Counted from the stretch's first letter, positions 25,035 through 36,344 are shown. The stretch is DNA of 64,000 nucleotides from Jacaranda mimosifolia (GCA_018894105.1 CM032123.1:24467744-24531743); one strand, 5' to 3'. A program made the numbers and translations. The notes: a model not told the origin generated them from the sequence alone.

Positions 25035-27379
25035 ATGTTGAGTGTATTTGGTGATACCGATAGTTATGAGAGCAATAGTAAGGCAATTAGGTCGGGTCAG
25101 ACTCCAACTAGGGGGAAGGGCGACTCTACTAGCAAGTCTAGTAGTTCTTCTAGTGATAACTCGACCTCTAGTAGCTCTAGCGATGATTCGATTGTCGCTG
25201 GGGTTGAGGCTGGGCCGAGTCAACTGTCGGTATCTCATGGTCGGTTGTTCATTCCCGACCACTATAGCGAGATCATGTTGAAGGTGACCGAGGGGGATCT
25301 CGACCTCATTAGGCGGTTATACCATATTTCTCGACAGTTCGAGTTAATTGTCCCTAGGCCCAACGATAGGATGCATTGAACTCCCATTGGTTGTATTGCT
25401 GTCTTCGAAGAAGCCTTCAGATATGGGCTTAGGTTTCCCTTTGCCCAACCCATAGTTGACCTTCTGACAGGCCTCCAAGTTTGCATCACCCAACTGTTGT
25501 CAAACTATTTCTCCACCATATATAGCTTTGTTGTCCTCATGCATGTATATAACTCGCCCTCGACCTTCGCAAACTTTATCAACTTATTTCATCTCCCTAT
25601 GTCTCGAAAGTCGATGAGTACCAAGGAGTTCGGCTTTTACTACCTTATAGCCTGTCTTCATTGAAAATTTCTAGTGACCCCCTCTTCCTCGTTCGGATAA
25701 AATTGGAAAAATTATTATTTCTTTGTTCAATCTCCGGATGAGGCTGGGTTTAACATACCCCAGGCTGGATGAGGGGTCATATCAACATGCCTGGGAACGA
25801 AACCCTGACCTAGCCCAACACTTTTATCCTGAATTTAGTCGAGTTTGGGCAGATGGAAGTGTCGGGGTATGTCAAGGAGATAAACTTGGTGCTGGCAAGC
25901 TTATCGCCTGCCCAGTTAGACCTTCCTCATGACACTCGACTAAGTAGATGGCTTTTGCTTATTTTTTTAATTGTTGTATCTTTTCTATTTTCTGGCTAAT
26001 GTTGACGTACCTGGTTCCTATTGTTGTGTAGATCGATAAGAAATTATGAATCAGACATGAGCACAAGCTCTGGCTCGTGCGCAGAGGAATAAAGAGAGTC
26101 GTTAGAATGTGGCTGCTCAATGAGAGGTTGCATCTCAGGCTGTACTACAGCCACAAGCTGCCTGGCTGCACTAGTAGCTCCCCCAGCCCGAGTAGCAACT
26201 CCTCCGGCTCGACCAGTTTCGGGGACGACAAACAGCCCCTTCGCTTGATAAAAAAGGCCGGCAGTTGAGCAAGCAATGCCTACTCAGAAGAAGTCTGCTG
26301 CTAATAAGGGCAAAGGCAAAGCTGGGGCACCAAGTGCCCCAACTGGTTATGATCTCTTCAGGTAGTAGGAAGAGGACTAGTTGTTTTAGCTGCCCAATCT
26401 ACCATCACCTAAGTTTGGTATTAACATAGCTGTTCACAATTTCTTGTCGATACTGACTGCGGGGTCGAGTGGGGCCGCACCCCTAAAGGTGATGATGGAT
26501 GGACTATTCGTGTCAGACTAGAAGAAAATGATGGACCTAAGCTTGGATAGGGCGCTGAGGGCCTTGGCATACCACTCAAAAATGGTAAGTAGTTCGTTTG
26601 TTTGTTTATTTTTTGTTTTGCATGTATCTCAACTTAGATTGTTTCTATTGCAGGTCAGCCAAATGGACTACCATTTCTACCAGATGTTGGAATTGACCCT
26701 CAGTGACCATGATCAACTCTGAGAAGGGCAAGGTGACGCCAAGATGTTCAAGGCTCAGCTCAAATCTGCACAGTCTAGGATCGAGTAGCTGGATGCACTG
26801 CTCAAGGATAGGGATGAGCAGCTCGGGCTCAAGGATGTGCAATTTATGTCTGCAGTGTTGGAGAAAAGCAAAATGGATGAGCTGCTACTGTAGGCCAAAA
26901 TGGATGTGCAGGCTAGATACGATTCTAGTTGGACGCAAGAGCATAACATCACGATGAATTATGCTCGACATGAATTCTTTAAGACATTACCGCTCATTCA
27001 ACAAGAAGCTATTCAGTAGTTTATGCTATGTTTGGTGTTTCACGATGCCACCTCATCTTTTCCATCGACGATGCAAAAGATGCTTTTGATAAAGTGCTTA
27101 AGCAACTAGAATATCTGGGGTATCAGATCTGCCTTGAGGATAAGGAGTACCTTAGCTTAATTCTGACTGAACAACTTGAGATATATCTCGACCCCGATTG
27201 AGAATGCCTCCAAGGAGCGGCTTGCTATTACTCCTATGGTCGGGCTTGGTGCTGATTTTCAAAAGAGGATTGCCAACATGGTTAGCGAATTCTCTTTTGC
27301 TAATGACTTTGCGTTTGATATCTGGGATAGCAAGGTCAACACGGCTGATCTCTTTCCTTCTTCTGATGCACATTTCTAA
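25035..27379 (+). pseudogene. antisense ORF of Tat element (gypsy-type transposon domain, coiled coil)
   Basis: The gene runs opposite to gag-pol. From ATG 25035 it has a Ser-rich low-complexity stretch (about residues 25-55), then RLFIPDHYSEI and, past an in-frame stop at 25377-25379, AVFEEAFRYGLRFPFA and FHLPMSRKSMST. This matches by memory the plant family called putative gypsy type transposon (Pfam Transposase_28), found in similar positions in Tat elements. Later parts hold a Lys-rich segment (26270-26330) and a charged helical, probably coiled-coil, region (26735-26960). A GT-AG intron of about 69 bp fits at 26585-26653 (gtaagt ... ttgcag). At least six stops or frameshifts disable it. 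Role unknown. Its own TATA box is at 24873. Confidence 0.75.
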
Positions 27380-28019
27380 TCGATAAGATAGGGCCTTCCC
27401 GATCAGCCCTTGCAGTCCAGCCCATCCCCGACATGGTGCCTGAGTAGAAAGTTGAAGGTCCTGTGATTATTTATATCATTTCCAGTGATGAGCTCGATCA
27501 GGCGATCGATGAGGGCGCAAGAGTTGCATGAACCGAAGGGACGTGGTCGAGCTGATGACTTTAGGTTGTAGCTTTTATTTTAATCATTTTGGTCACCCTT
27601 TGAGGCGCTTGTACCTTGTAATCAAAAGTATTGGAGTTTAATAAATGGTACTTTTTGATCATCAATGTGTATTTGAGTTTGTTTTCCTTTTAACACTTTC
27701 ATTTTTGTTTAATGCCAATTGTTAATAACCGACAACATATGGGACTCGATCTCCAATAAGAAATCATATAACGTAATCTCTTAACAAAAATTCCACAAGT
27801 TCGCAGTCGATTTGGAAATTGATTGGTGCAAAAGTAATTCACATCAAGCTAATCCCATTTTAAGATAGGCATTGCTCTATTGTCCGTCGTCGACCTCTGG
27901 GTCGATTTTGACAATTTCCTTATAATTAAATAAACAGTCTTGGTGAACAATTTTGTTAATTTTTCATTTCTCTAAACATCGTCTTTAAGTGCAAGGTCGA
28001 GTTTTTAGTTGAGCGTGTT
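27380..28019. other. Tat 3' untranslated region between antisense ORF and tandem repeats
   Basis: No frame or RNA gene is recognisable. Short GTCGA-rich words resemble the following 88-bp repeats (for example aggtcgag near 28000), so it may include decayed outer copies. The antisense ORF could extend to about 27530, where a degenerate acidic tail is possible. Confidence 0.5.
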
Positions 28020-28460
28020 CACTGGTTTGGGCTTAGAGCCATAATTCGTTGTTAAGAGCAATTCGAGATTGATAGCGGGGTCGACATTAAATGATCCACA
28101 CGTTCTTTGGCTTAGGCTAAAAAGCCTTGGTTTGTTGTTTGGAATCGGTATTAAGTTGACTTTGGGGTCTACTACAAATGATTAATTCATTTGTTGACCT
28201 GGGCTGAGAAGCCTTGATGCTGCAATTTGAAAACATCATTAGGTCGACTTTAGGGTCGATTGCAAACGATTAACTCGTTTGTTGACCTGGGCTAAGAAGC
28301 CTTAATGCTGTGGTTTGAAACCATCGTTAGGTCGACTTCGGGGTCAACTACAAATAATTAACTCATTTGTTGACTTGGGCAGAAAGGCTTTGATTTTAGC
28401 CGACTGCGAGGTCGACTGTAAACGATCGATTCGTTCATTAATTTGGGCTAAGAAGCTTGA
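28020..28460. repeat. 88-bp tandem repeats in Tat 3' region, about 5 copies
   Basis: The phrase gggct(g/a)agaagcc and relatives occur at about 28027, 28113, 28201, 28289, 28377 and 28444, mostly 88 bp apart. Each unit also holds a GTCGAC-TTxxGGGTC block and a cgattaactcgtttgttgac block. GGCT and AGCC around a 3-4 base loop make a small hairpin in each unit. The array sits just past the end of pol, in the part of Tat elements known to vary and seed satellites. Confidence 0.85.
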
Positions 28461-28559
28461 CTTAATGGCGTGAACAGGTAGCCGTAGGAACAGTAGTAGT
28501 TTTTATTGATTGGTAATGATACTTTAGTACAGTCGATGAGAGACTTCAAGTTTTTTTAT

Positions 28560-29470
28560 ACATAAAACTTTTTTAGATTCACCGCATTCCACGGTCGAAG
28601 ACCTCATTTCTAGTCATGTCTGCAAGTCGGTATATGTTGTGCTTTGCTATTTTGACCACCGAGTAAGGGCCTTCCCATTTCGAATCTAGTTTTCCTACAT
28701 TCTTTGACTTTCTTGAGGATGAAGTCCTCTACTTTAAAGCTTCATGATCGGACTCCCTTATTGTAATGTCGTGCGATCATCGACTTGTATCGTTGCATTG
28801 TTATGTATACTTGGTGATGTAACTCGTTGATTGTCTCGAGTGGTATGTTGTATTAGTTCTATTAGGACGACTGCTTCTAACCCATAAACCAAACTGTAGG
28901 GACTGTGACCTGTTGCTATTCGAGGAGTGGTTTTGTATGCCCAAAGCACCCCGAGGAGATCATCTGCCCAGCTCACAACGGTTCTTTCCAGTCGAGCCTT
29001 TAGGTAGTCAAGGATAGTTCTATTCATGACTTTCATTTGACCGTTGGCTTGTGGGCTTTTGATTGAGGTGAAGTGTTGTCGAATCCCTAGGCTTTTGCAC
29101 CAGCTCCTATTGTTCCTGCTCTTGCTCTGGAATTGTGTTCCGTTATCAGATATCAACACTTTATGAGGGCCAAAATGGTAGATAATATTTTTCCACATAA
29201 AACTCTTAATGGCCGCATCGGTTATCTTTGGGGCTGCTTCTGCTTCTACCCATTTGGTAAAGTATTCGACTGTGATGATCATGAACTTCCATTGACCTGT
29301 GGTCTTCAAAAAAGATCCGACTATGTTTATCCCCCATTGGTCGAACGACCATGTGATCTGAACAGGCACCAATATTTCCATGGATCGGTGAGTTATAGTC
29401 GAGTAACTGGCAAGATGGGCATTTTTTGGCAAAGTCGACTGTATCTTTCAGTATAGTTGGCCAAAAGTAT
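28560..29470 (-). pseudogene. Tat integrase
   Basis: This enzyme would insert the element's cDNA. A 224-codon frame (28758-29432) holds the catalytic core with FDQWGINIVG (first Asp), VLISDNGTQF (second Asp) and SPQANGQMKVMNRTI. The third residue is Lys (codon at 29031-29033) where the family has Glu, so the DDE triad is broken. VLWAYKTTPR and YSLVYGLEAV follow. A frame change near 28760 leads to the C-terminal part, ending near 28565 in PWNAVNLKKFY, the usual tail of Tat integrases. It lies directly downstream of the zinc-binding segment and upstream of the 88-bp repeats. The reading frame is better preserved than in the other Tat copy, but the enzyme is inactive by this residue alone. Confidence 0.92.
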
Positions 29471-29788
29471 CCTATCCGTATCTAATGACTTTGTGGGCCG
29501 GGGATCGTCCTCCTAAATGATTGTTGTAGATACTCAAATGGAGTTCATGTAGGACTTTGCGAGCTTGGTCTGGAGTCAAACACTTCAATGGTGGTCCAGA
29601 AATTGACCTTCTGTAAAGCTGGCTATGCTCGTCGAGAGCGAACTTGGCTGCTTGACCTCTGAGCATGCGCTCTTTATCTTTATCCTTGGGAACTTTCCCT
29701 TCCCTCAAATAAGCTTTTAGTTCGTCCTGCCAAGAAGGGGCGACTTCTTTGATCTGCTACACCAAGTTCTGGTCAGGAATGTTTATGG
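29471..29788 (-). pseudogene. Tat pol: segment between second RNase H and integrase
   Basis: A 78-codon frame (29472-29708) has residues such as FALDEHSQLYRRS, then GPPLKCLTPDQARKVLHELH and HLGGR. These are the conserved run-up to the integrase zinc finger (H-x-G-H-x-GG-R type; the His before GG-R is kept). It is interrupted at 29788 by the solo copia LTR. The preceding RNase H continues at 32004. Confidence 0.85.
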
Positions 29789-31998
29789 TGTTGGAATAGT
29801 ACCCTGCAAGCTAATTAGATCAGCTTTGTAAAATAATTTTCTTGTAACACAATCTTGATTGAATAATATACTTTGTATGTCCATCTTTATCTTATGCTCT
29901 TTTACACTTCACTAGCATTTGGATGAAGCCCTTAGTTCACATAAGACTACGACACTTAGTCAATTCACTAGGTGGTGATCATTGAATAAGTCTTACGTTG
30001 TCGTGATCTTCAATCTTCCAAGTCATAGGATCTTTTGAGACAGGGCATCTAAAATCCGAATAGACTTGCACTAACGATGTATAAATCCAAGGGTTGGATG
30101 TTGCTTCGTTCCCTGAGCAATCCTATATGAGATATGGATGCATGTTAGTAGGTGCATGTTAGAGAACAAGGCACTCGAGGCCTGCCCAGAGTATCCACTA
30201 GATAGCCGAAGTGGCAAGTTGGTAGTAGCAAGTTCTCCAGCTTACGATAGTGCATATAATTAGTCATTTGACCTGAGGATCCATGGTAACCTGGTGTTTG
30301 GTCCTTGTGCTTTGACTCTTCCATGGTCACCTACTAGGCTATTCGGGTAGAGGTTGGGCACAAGGTACTGAACATGGAAGTTTGTGAGATCTATGACTGA
30401 TTTCAACTCCTCATCTTGGTGAAGGGTGAGTGCATCTCTTATGTATTCTATAATAAACGATTCCAAGAAATTCTTGCATAAGGTGGTACGACACTTTCGA
30501 AAAGGAATTTCCAAAGATGAGGTCATACGGTGGAATCGAACATTAGGGATAGAGATATAGTATCGAGGCTATTAGGGAGCCGGCAAATATCTTGCCTTAG
30601 GCCTCTTTCAGGAGATAGGAGATGAAAGCGCTGTATTTGCATGGCAAGCATAGAGCTATAATGATTCTCCAAATGCATTCATTTTTGCCAATTAGTTGGG
30701 CTCCGTGGGCTTGAGGTTAGACATTGACAGTAGAGATTGTGTACTCTCCAATTAATAGAGATTAATTGAATTGAGTCGATTTAATTTAAAGGAGTTTAAA
30801 CTAAAATAAATATATGATATTCAAAGTCACAAGGAGTTGTGAGCCCATGTCCAATAAATGATAGAACCTATCGGGTCACACATAAAAGCTAATTGCATTT
30901 CCTAAGTCATGGAGGAACTTGCTAAGTGTTAGAAAAATTCACTCCATAGTGACCGATTGTTTGGATGACCGAAAATTGAAGTGTCACTTGGCTTGATTAA
31001 TTTAATTGTTAAATTAATCAACTAATTTAAGGAGTAAATTAGACCAATAATTAAAGATTTAATTAGTTGATGCCATGTGACCATCAATTGGTCAACTTAA
31101 AGAGTTAAGTTAACAAAATTAAGCTTAAAGAGTTAAGCTTGTTGACTTGAGAGTTAAGTCAAAGATTAATTAATTAAATTAAAGTGTTTAATTTAATTAA
31201 TGAGAAGAATATATTTTGGAGGAAAAATTCAAATGAAAGATTCATTTTGTGTGACATTTTAATTAATTTGAAATTTGATTCCAAATGTAATTGAAATGCA
31301 CACCAAATTTAAATTTGATTTAAATTTGCCAACTTGCATGCATTGCAAGCATGCTGGCGGTCCCCATCCCCCTTTGAGGAAGATGTGATGCCAACTTGGC
31401 ATCACACCATCCTCCTTCTATATATAGATATAAAGGTAAAGGTGTGTGGTATACTTGATGTCCAAGTGAAGAATTAGATTCTCACTTTCCCTCCATTTTC
31501 AAGGTGTTCACTCATATGTTGAAGTTCACCTCTCTTTTCTTCCCCAACCCATCCCCCTCTTTTCTCTCCTCTCTTTCTCCAGCTAAATGTGAAGGTTATT
31601 AGGAAATTGGATTGGTGTGTGGATCATATTGATAAAGGCAAAACAAATGGTTTGGTAAGCCTTTGGAGATCCACCTATGAGAACAGTCACTTCGCGACTT
31701 TTTTCTAGGAGATCCAGAACGAGTTTTAATATGAAATTTTCACAATAGATCCATCAAAGAGTTAAGGAGCGGCTGAAACTCATGCAAAAGTTGCATTGTT
31801 CCTGCTGCACCGCTGCTTAGCAGATTCTGTATTGAATGAGAGTTATTCACTTTCTCCTTAGAATTTAGCTTATCAAGTTAATCCTTTACCTAAATTCATT
31901 TCATAAGCATGTTTAGATCCTTGATTAGCTTGAGTAGCCTAGTTTATTTAAGATTTTGAATTTTTATATTATGGATCCTAGTGCTACTCTAGCCTTCA
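29789..31998 (+). mobile_element. solo copia LTR inside Tat, TSD TATGG
   Basis: 2210-bp LTR from TGTTGGAATAG to GCCTTCA, flanked by TATGG at 29784-29788 and 31999-32003. It lies between the second RNase H and the integrase of the Tat element and has no internal region. Its H2 hairpin reads AAGCTTAA-AGAG-TTAAGCTT (31121-31140). The pre-TATA palindrome is at about 31380-31408 and the TATA box at about 31420. It is younger than the Tat insertion, which is itself younger than copia A. Confidence 0.95.
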
Positions 31999-32003
31999 TA
32001 TGG

Positions 32004-32600
32004 TGGGTTTGTTTGCTACCAGAAATGTGATTGTTCTGTCTCTGGTTCCCTTTGTTGAGCTCATGAACTTTGATAGTGCATCGGCTCATTTGTTTTCTAA
32101 TCGAGGGACCTGACTGAGGGTGAATTTCTTGAACTATTGCTGTATTCTCTTCACCTAAGCTAAATACCTACTCATTGTGGTCTCTTTAGCTTCAAAGTTC
32201 CCTTGGACCTATTTTGCAACTAGTTGGGAATTAGCGATGGCCGCTAACTATTCAACATCCCGATCTACCACCATCTTTATGCCAGTAAGAAGCCCTTACA
32301 TTCTGTTTCATTGTTCGTTATGGGGTAGTTGAGTTTGATTGCAAAGTTATATCCCTCGGCTTGTGGAAAGCGTAAGGAAATGTCAATTCCTCTTCCCTGT
32401 GGAAATCATTGAACCATCCACATGCAATGTCTACAATAGGGACTCTTGGTCGAGTTGGTCTGGGACTTCGAGCCTTTCGGTGATAAAATCGGCTAAAACT
32501 TTGGCTTTTATGGCAGTTTGGGGCTGAAAAGAGATGTCAAACTCCCCTAACTCGATTGCCCATTTTGTTAACCTTCCCGATGTATCTGGTTTCGACAATA
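32004..32600 (-). pseudogene. Tat second (archaeal-type) RNase H
   Basis: The minus strand encodes the extra RNase H that marks Tat elements. It has HVDGSM near 32430 (first Asp of the active site) and NNEA-like residues. QLVAK (near 32220) and RLENK-ADALSK (near 32090) form the C-terminal part. All three frames contribute because of several frameshifts and stops. The domain lies after the retroviral-type RNase H (32601-32862). The solo copia LTR at 31998 follows its C-terminal end. Confidence 0.75.
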
Positions 32601-34020
32601 CTTATTTTAACAGTTGGTTTGTGTGGACCATAATAGAGTGAGACTGGAAGTAGGGCCACAATTTCTTAGTTGTGGTGACTAAAGCGAGAGCAAATTTTTT
32701 GATCTCCCGACAGTTGAGCTCCAAACCTTGCAATGCTTTGCTGTTGTAATAGATGGGTTGATGGGTGCCTTTTATGGTTGAGACTAAGACAAAACTGATC
32801 GCTGTCGACAAGACTACCAAATAAATATGTAGAACTTCTCCAACCTCAGGTTTGGCTAACATCGGAGGTGTTGAAAGGTATTGCTTTAATTCGACCAGGG
32901 CCTGATCCTATTATTTTGTCTATTGGAAACATGATTTCTTCACATTCCTTAGGATCTTAAAGAATGGTAAGCTTTTCATTGGCTAGCCAGGCAATGAATT
33001 AACCCAATGCTATGATTCAACCAACTAGGCACTGCACGTCCCTAACTGTTCGAGGATGTGTAATGTTGAGGATGGCTTGAATTTTCTACGGGTTTGCTTC
33101 AATACCTCTTTGGCTGAACATATAGCTTAAAAATTTGCCAGCCCTCACCCCCAAATGTGCATTTGTTAGGGTTGAGCTTCATAGCAAATGCCCGTAATAT
33201 TGAGAATATAGGGTTGAGGTCGGTTAAATAATTTATTTCTTTTTTTGTTTTGACGATCATGTCATCGACATAGACCTTCATGGTCTTCCCGATTTCATTT
33301 TTGAGCCTATGGTAAGTTGCACTTGCATTTTTGAGTTCGAAAGGCATGACTAGAAAATAATATACCCTGTTGGGGACGATGAAAGAGGTCTTATCTCTGT
33401 CCTTGGATGCCATGAAAATTTGGTAATAATCTTGAAATACATCCATTATACTCAACAAATTACAACCCGCAGTAGAATCTACTAATAAGTCTATACGAGG
33501 TAGGGGTAAGGATCTTTAGGGGAAGCTTTATTCAAATTAGTGAAATTGTTACACATTCGCCACTTTCCCACATTTTTAGGGACAAGGACTACATTGCAAA
33601 GCCAACTTAGATATTGAACTTCTGTAATGTATCTTGCCTCTAAAAGTCTATTGACCTCCTCTTTAATGATTTGGCATCATACAGTATTGAAGGTTCTTGT
33701 CTTCTGCTTCATTAGTTTGAATAAGGAATCCACGTTCAGGCATTAGACGATGACACGGGGTTGATTCCTTGGAGGTCGGAAGCCTTCCAAGCAAAACATC
33801 AATATTCTTTTTAAGGAAATCGACCATGAGGTATTCCATGCCGCTGCCCATATCAGTACCAATTCTGGTGGTCTTGTTGAGGTTCCCAAGTTCTAACTTG
33901 ATGGCTTTGAACTCTCTGACAGGCTTGACCTTGGTCTTCTCTATCCTTCATTTTCTACTTGTTTGTCCCTCCTCGAGTTCCGCTATTGAGGCATCCCCCA
34001 AAGGTTTTAGTTTTAGTTGA
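32601..34020 (-). pseudogene. Tat reverse transcriptase and RNase H
   Basis: From high to low coordinates: pre-RT linker (ORF 33663-33851, MEYLMVDFLKKN, then remains of the H-x-LNVD block), RT fingers (NVVLVPKN; DPYPY near 33520) and RT palm (ORF 33099-33458). The palm holds DRDKTSFIVPN, MPFELKNASATY, an intact YVDD (33261-33272) and LNPNKCTFG. The thumb lies around 32900-33060, then RNase H (ORF 32602-32862) with LHIYLVVLSTAISFVLV, YYNSKALQG and ELNCREIKKFALALV. The catalytic Asp pair is intact, unlike in the Tat copy at 5504. Frameshifts separate the pieces, so no full pol is made. Confidence 0.92.
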
Positions 34021-34149
34021 GCTTTCTATTCATTTGCCTCGACTTAAATGGTATAGCATCGCTAAGCTTCCTTCATGTTGCACAAAAGCTCGTCCATCCA
34101 GGCGGCAATTGGAAACTTGACCTTCATTTGATCGATCGAGATAATGGCC

Positions 34150-34540
34150 CATAAGTCATTTAGTGCTATCGACTGATGATAGTGTTGTAAGCAAATGGTG
34201 GATTGATGGCCTGGTAGTTAACCATGAGAGTTCTCCAATGAGGGGCCTTCCCAAATGATGTGGATAGATTTATAGATCCTTTGGGATTGATCTCCAACCT
34301 ACTGAATCCAACTAACGTGGTGTGGAAAGGCTCGAATTTCAACTTGCCCATATTTATTCTCTTTAAGTTTGACAAGAAAATGATGTTCGCAGAACTGCCA
34401 TTTTTTACCAATATCTTCCTGACATCAAAGTTTGCTATTTCAATAGATACTACCAAGGGGCAATCCAATTTGTTATCGCCCCCTTGATTCACAATATGGG
34501 AGAGGTCTACATCAGAGAAAGAGATTGGCTCCATGCTGGT
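34150..34540 (-). pseudogene. Tat aspartic protease
   Basis: The 122-codon frame 34166-34534 would be the retroviral-type aspartic protease that cuts the polyprotein. It has FSDVDLSHI, PLVVSIEIANFDVRKILV, and the active-site region KNGSSANIIF. Tat proteases usually read DNGSSADILF, so both conserved Asp positions of this block are now Lys and Asn. RLEINPKGSINLS and YNTIISR follow as in the family. One frame remains open over the domain, but the active-site Asp is gone. Confidence 0.85.
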
Positions 34541-35505
34541 TGAGAGCTGGAAGATTATTTCGATCGAGGAAAATTTGGTTGATTCTAGTCTCCATTGGTT
34601 CTGCCTTCTGGCTGACTTCGAGTTCCCATCTCAGTTGGGCCTCTCACGATGGTATCAGTTACTCCTCTGACAGGTGGGTGAGGATCGTGGGCATGTTTCT
34701 TTCCCTCATCTTCTTTCCTCAAGTTGACTGACCTTTGTCTATGGGGAGTTTGGCTGGTTACATTCGGGTCTGTCAAGCTATCATTTATGGGCAACCCAAT
34801 TGGAACTTCGGCATCGACAACGATTCACTCATCAGCTATCTCCTGTATGAATGGTGACTCCCATTCCAGATGAAAACGGGCAGCGCAATCATACTGCGGA
34901 TTCTTATCGAAGTTTCTCTTCGAAATTTCTTCAAGTCACAGGTTCAACTGCTACACTTGATGGAAAACTTCTTCCCATTCCTCCTGATCAACCTGAGTTA
35001 GGTTTTTCTTTTTTTGAGGCCTCGGGCGCTCGACCCTATTACGCTGTGGGGCTTGAAAGGGTCGAATGCCATGATCCACGAAAGTGGCAACTTTTTCTAG
35101 AGGGTTTTATCGGGTTTTTTTCTTGGGAATCGCCCGGGACTATATTCTCATTGAATGGGTGGTTTCCTAGCCTCCAGTCGACCCCTTTCTTCTCTAGGGG
35201 GCCTTTTCTCACACTTAATGGGTTTAGGAGTGGCAATAGCAACTGGTCCAGGTTGGTTATTTTTTCAATTGAGGGCAGCTGATAGTTGAGCAGAAATTTG
35301 GGCAGATATCTATTTGCTTATCAACTACATAAGTTGGGGCATAGTCAGGGTGACTACCTACGCCAACTAAGATTTGGGTCCCACCACGTCTGGTTCTTGA
35401 GGTCGAGGGAGAGGGGTTGGGGATTTCTTGCTATGATCTCTTGCTCTCCTCCCTTTCAGATGCGGCTTGCCTAGTGTTAACTATTTTTCATAGTTGTGGA
35501 CTCAG
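34541..35505 (-). pseudogene. reduced Tat gag
   Basis: Only about 960 bp lie between the PBS region and the protease. The minus-strand frames hold pieces that look like gag ends. A Pro/Arg-rich N-terminal part lies at 35040-35480. A segment near 34790-34860 resembles the region ahead of the gag core (PFIQEIADE). A Lys/Arg-rich tail lies at 34585-34794 (RSVNLRKEDEGKKHAH). The central gag domain normally several hundred residues long is not found, pointing to an internal deletion. Such a copy would depend on other elements for capsid. The plus-strand 143-codon frame here (34851-35282) is its shadow. Confidence 0.6.
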
Positions 35506-35509
35506 GTTT

Positions 35510-35527
35510 CCCACATACGGTGCCGAA
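35510..35527 (-). promoter_or_regulatory. Tat primer-binding region
   Basis: Next to the 5' LTR the minus strand reads TTCGGCACCGTATGTGGG, resembling the TTxGGCxCCGT-TGTGGG sequence that commonly follows the 5' LTR in Tat elements. I do not assign the tRNA. Confidence 0.6.
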
Positions 35528-35530
35528 TGA

Positions 35531-36344
35531 TGAAGGTGTAAACTATTTGGAGATGTATTGGGTTAAGGTCCAATCCAATCGACTAGATAGCAGGTTGATA
35601 GAGATACTTTGTGAGGTGATGGGGTCGAGTCCTGCAACTAATAGGAAACATCAGGCTCACTGAGTGGCATTCGGCTAAGGCACTCTGACGGTCAAGTCAG
35701 TATAATCGACCAGAAGATAGAGCAACAGAGTGAGAGCTTTTTGAGTGATAAATGGCATACCTTGTTGAAGGCTGGCATTGTGGTATTTATAGCCTTCTTG
35801 GTGTGATTAACATGTCTAAATGCCCTTGTTGCACAAAAAGGGGCCCTTGTCCTTACTAGGGGACCTTTGAGTCTTCTCCAACTTATGTACTATTCTAAGT
35901 GGCTCTGCCTCCAACTATCTAGGATAAGATGGTACACTGGAGGCACGCACTAGCCTAGCGGGGTTGAAAAAGGTAGTGCTAGCAGTGGCATGTGCCATTA
36001 ATGCGGAGACACGTTGCCTGGTAGGGCATTCAATGTTGCTGGGAGCTTTTAGCAAGGTTCAACCTCTTTGGCCGATATAAATACTTCTTGCGAGACAAAA
36101 CTATGGACTTTAGTCGACAAGGAGTAACTCTGTAGTATTTGAACCTTCCTAGCGGAATGCTGAACGATGCATCCCTAATGGTGATTGACCATAACATAGT
36201 CGATAGAGCAAATACTGCCTAGTGAGGTCGAATCTGATCGATAATATGGTTAGCTTGGAACCAACTGGGCCTAATAGGTAATTGGGCGGTCCCTGTCCTG
36301 TTCAAGTGTTATCGGGCTGGGCCTACCGGGGCTGTCCTGTGTCA
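35531..36344 (-). mobile_element. Tat element 5' LTR
   Basis: 814-bp LTR, plus-strand limits TGAAGGTG and CCTGTGTCA, followed by the TSD. On the minus strand CTATAAATA (35784-35792) is the likely TATA box for gag-pol RNA. A plus-strand gatataaatacttc lies near 36074. It is collinear with 23811-24635 but with scattered changes, so the insertion is not recent. Confidence 0.9.

Larger units (their letters stand above)
23811..36344 (-). mobile_element. complete Tat-clade Ty3/gypsy element, TSD CTTGC
   Basis: The 12,534-bp element runs on the minus strand. Its LTRs are at 35531-36344 (5') and 23811-24635 (3'), flanked by the perfect duplication CTTGC at 23806-23810 and 36345-36349. Order on the minus strand: 5' LTR, PBS, reduced gag, protease, RT, RNase H, second RNase H, [solo copia LTR], zinc-binding region, integrase, 88-bp tandem repeats, an ORF on the opposite strand, 3' LTR. 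The second RNase H before integrase and the antisense ORF in a long 3' region are known for Tat-clade elements such as Grande and Retand. Coding frames are broken in many places. Confidence 0.93.

Noticed and set aside
25042..25281. Overlapping ORFs in other frames (also 25026-25262 minus)
   Set aside because: Shadows of the Ser-rich start of the antisense gene at 25035.
28020..28460. Possible CRISPR-like array
   Set aside because: Whole 88-bp units are repeated without distinct spacers, in a plant retrotransposon.
34851..35282. 143-codon plus-strand ORF in the Tat element
   Set aside because: It is antisense to the gag remnant, has no recognisable domain and lies outside the antisense gene region.
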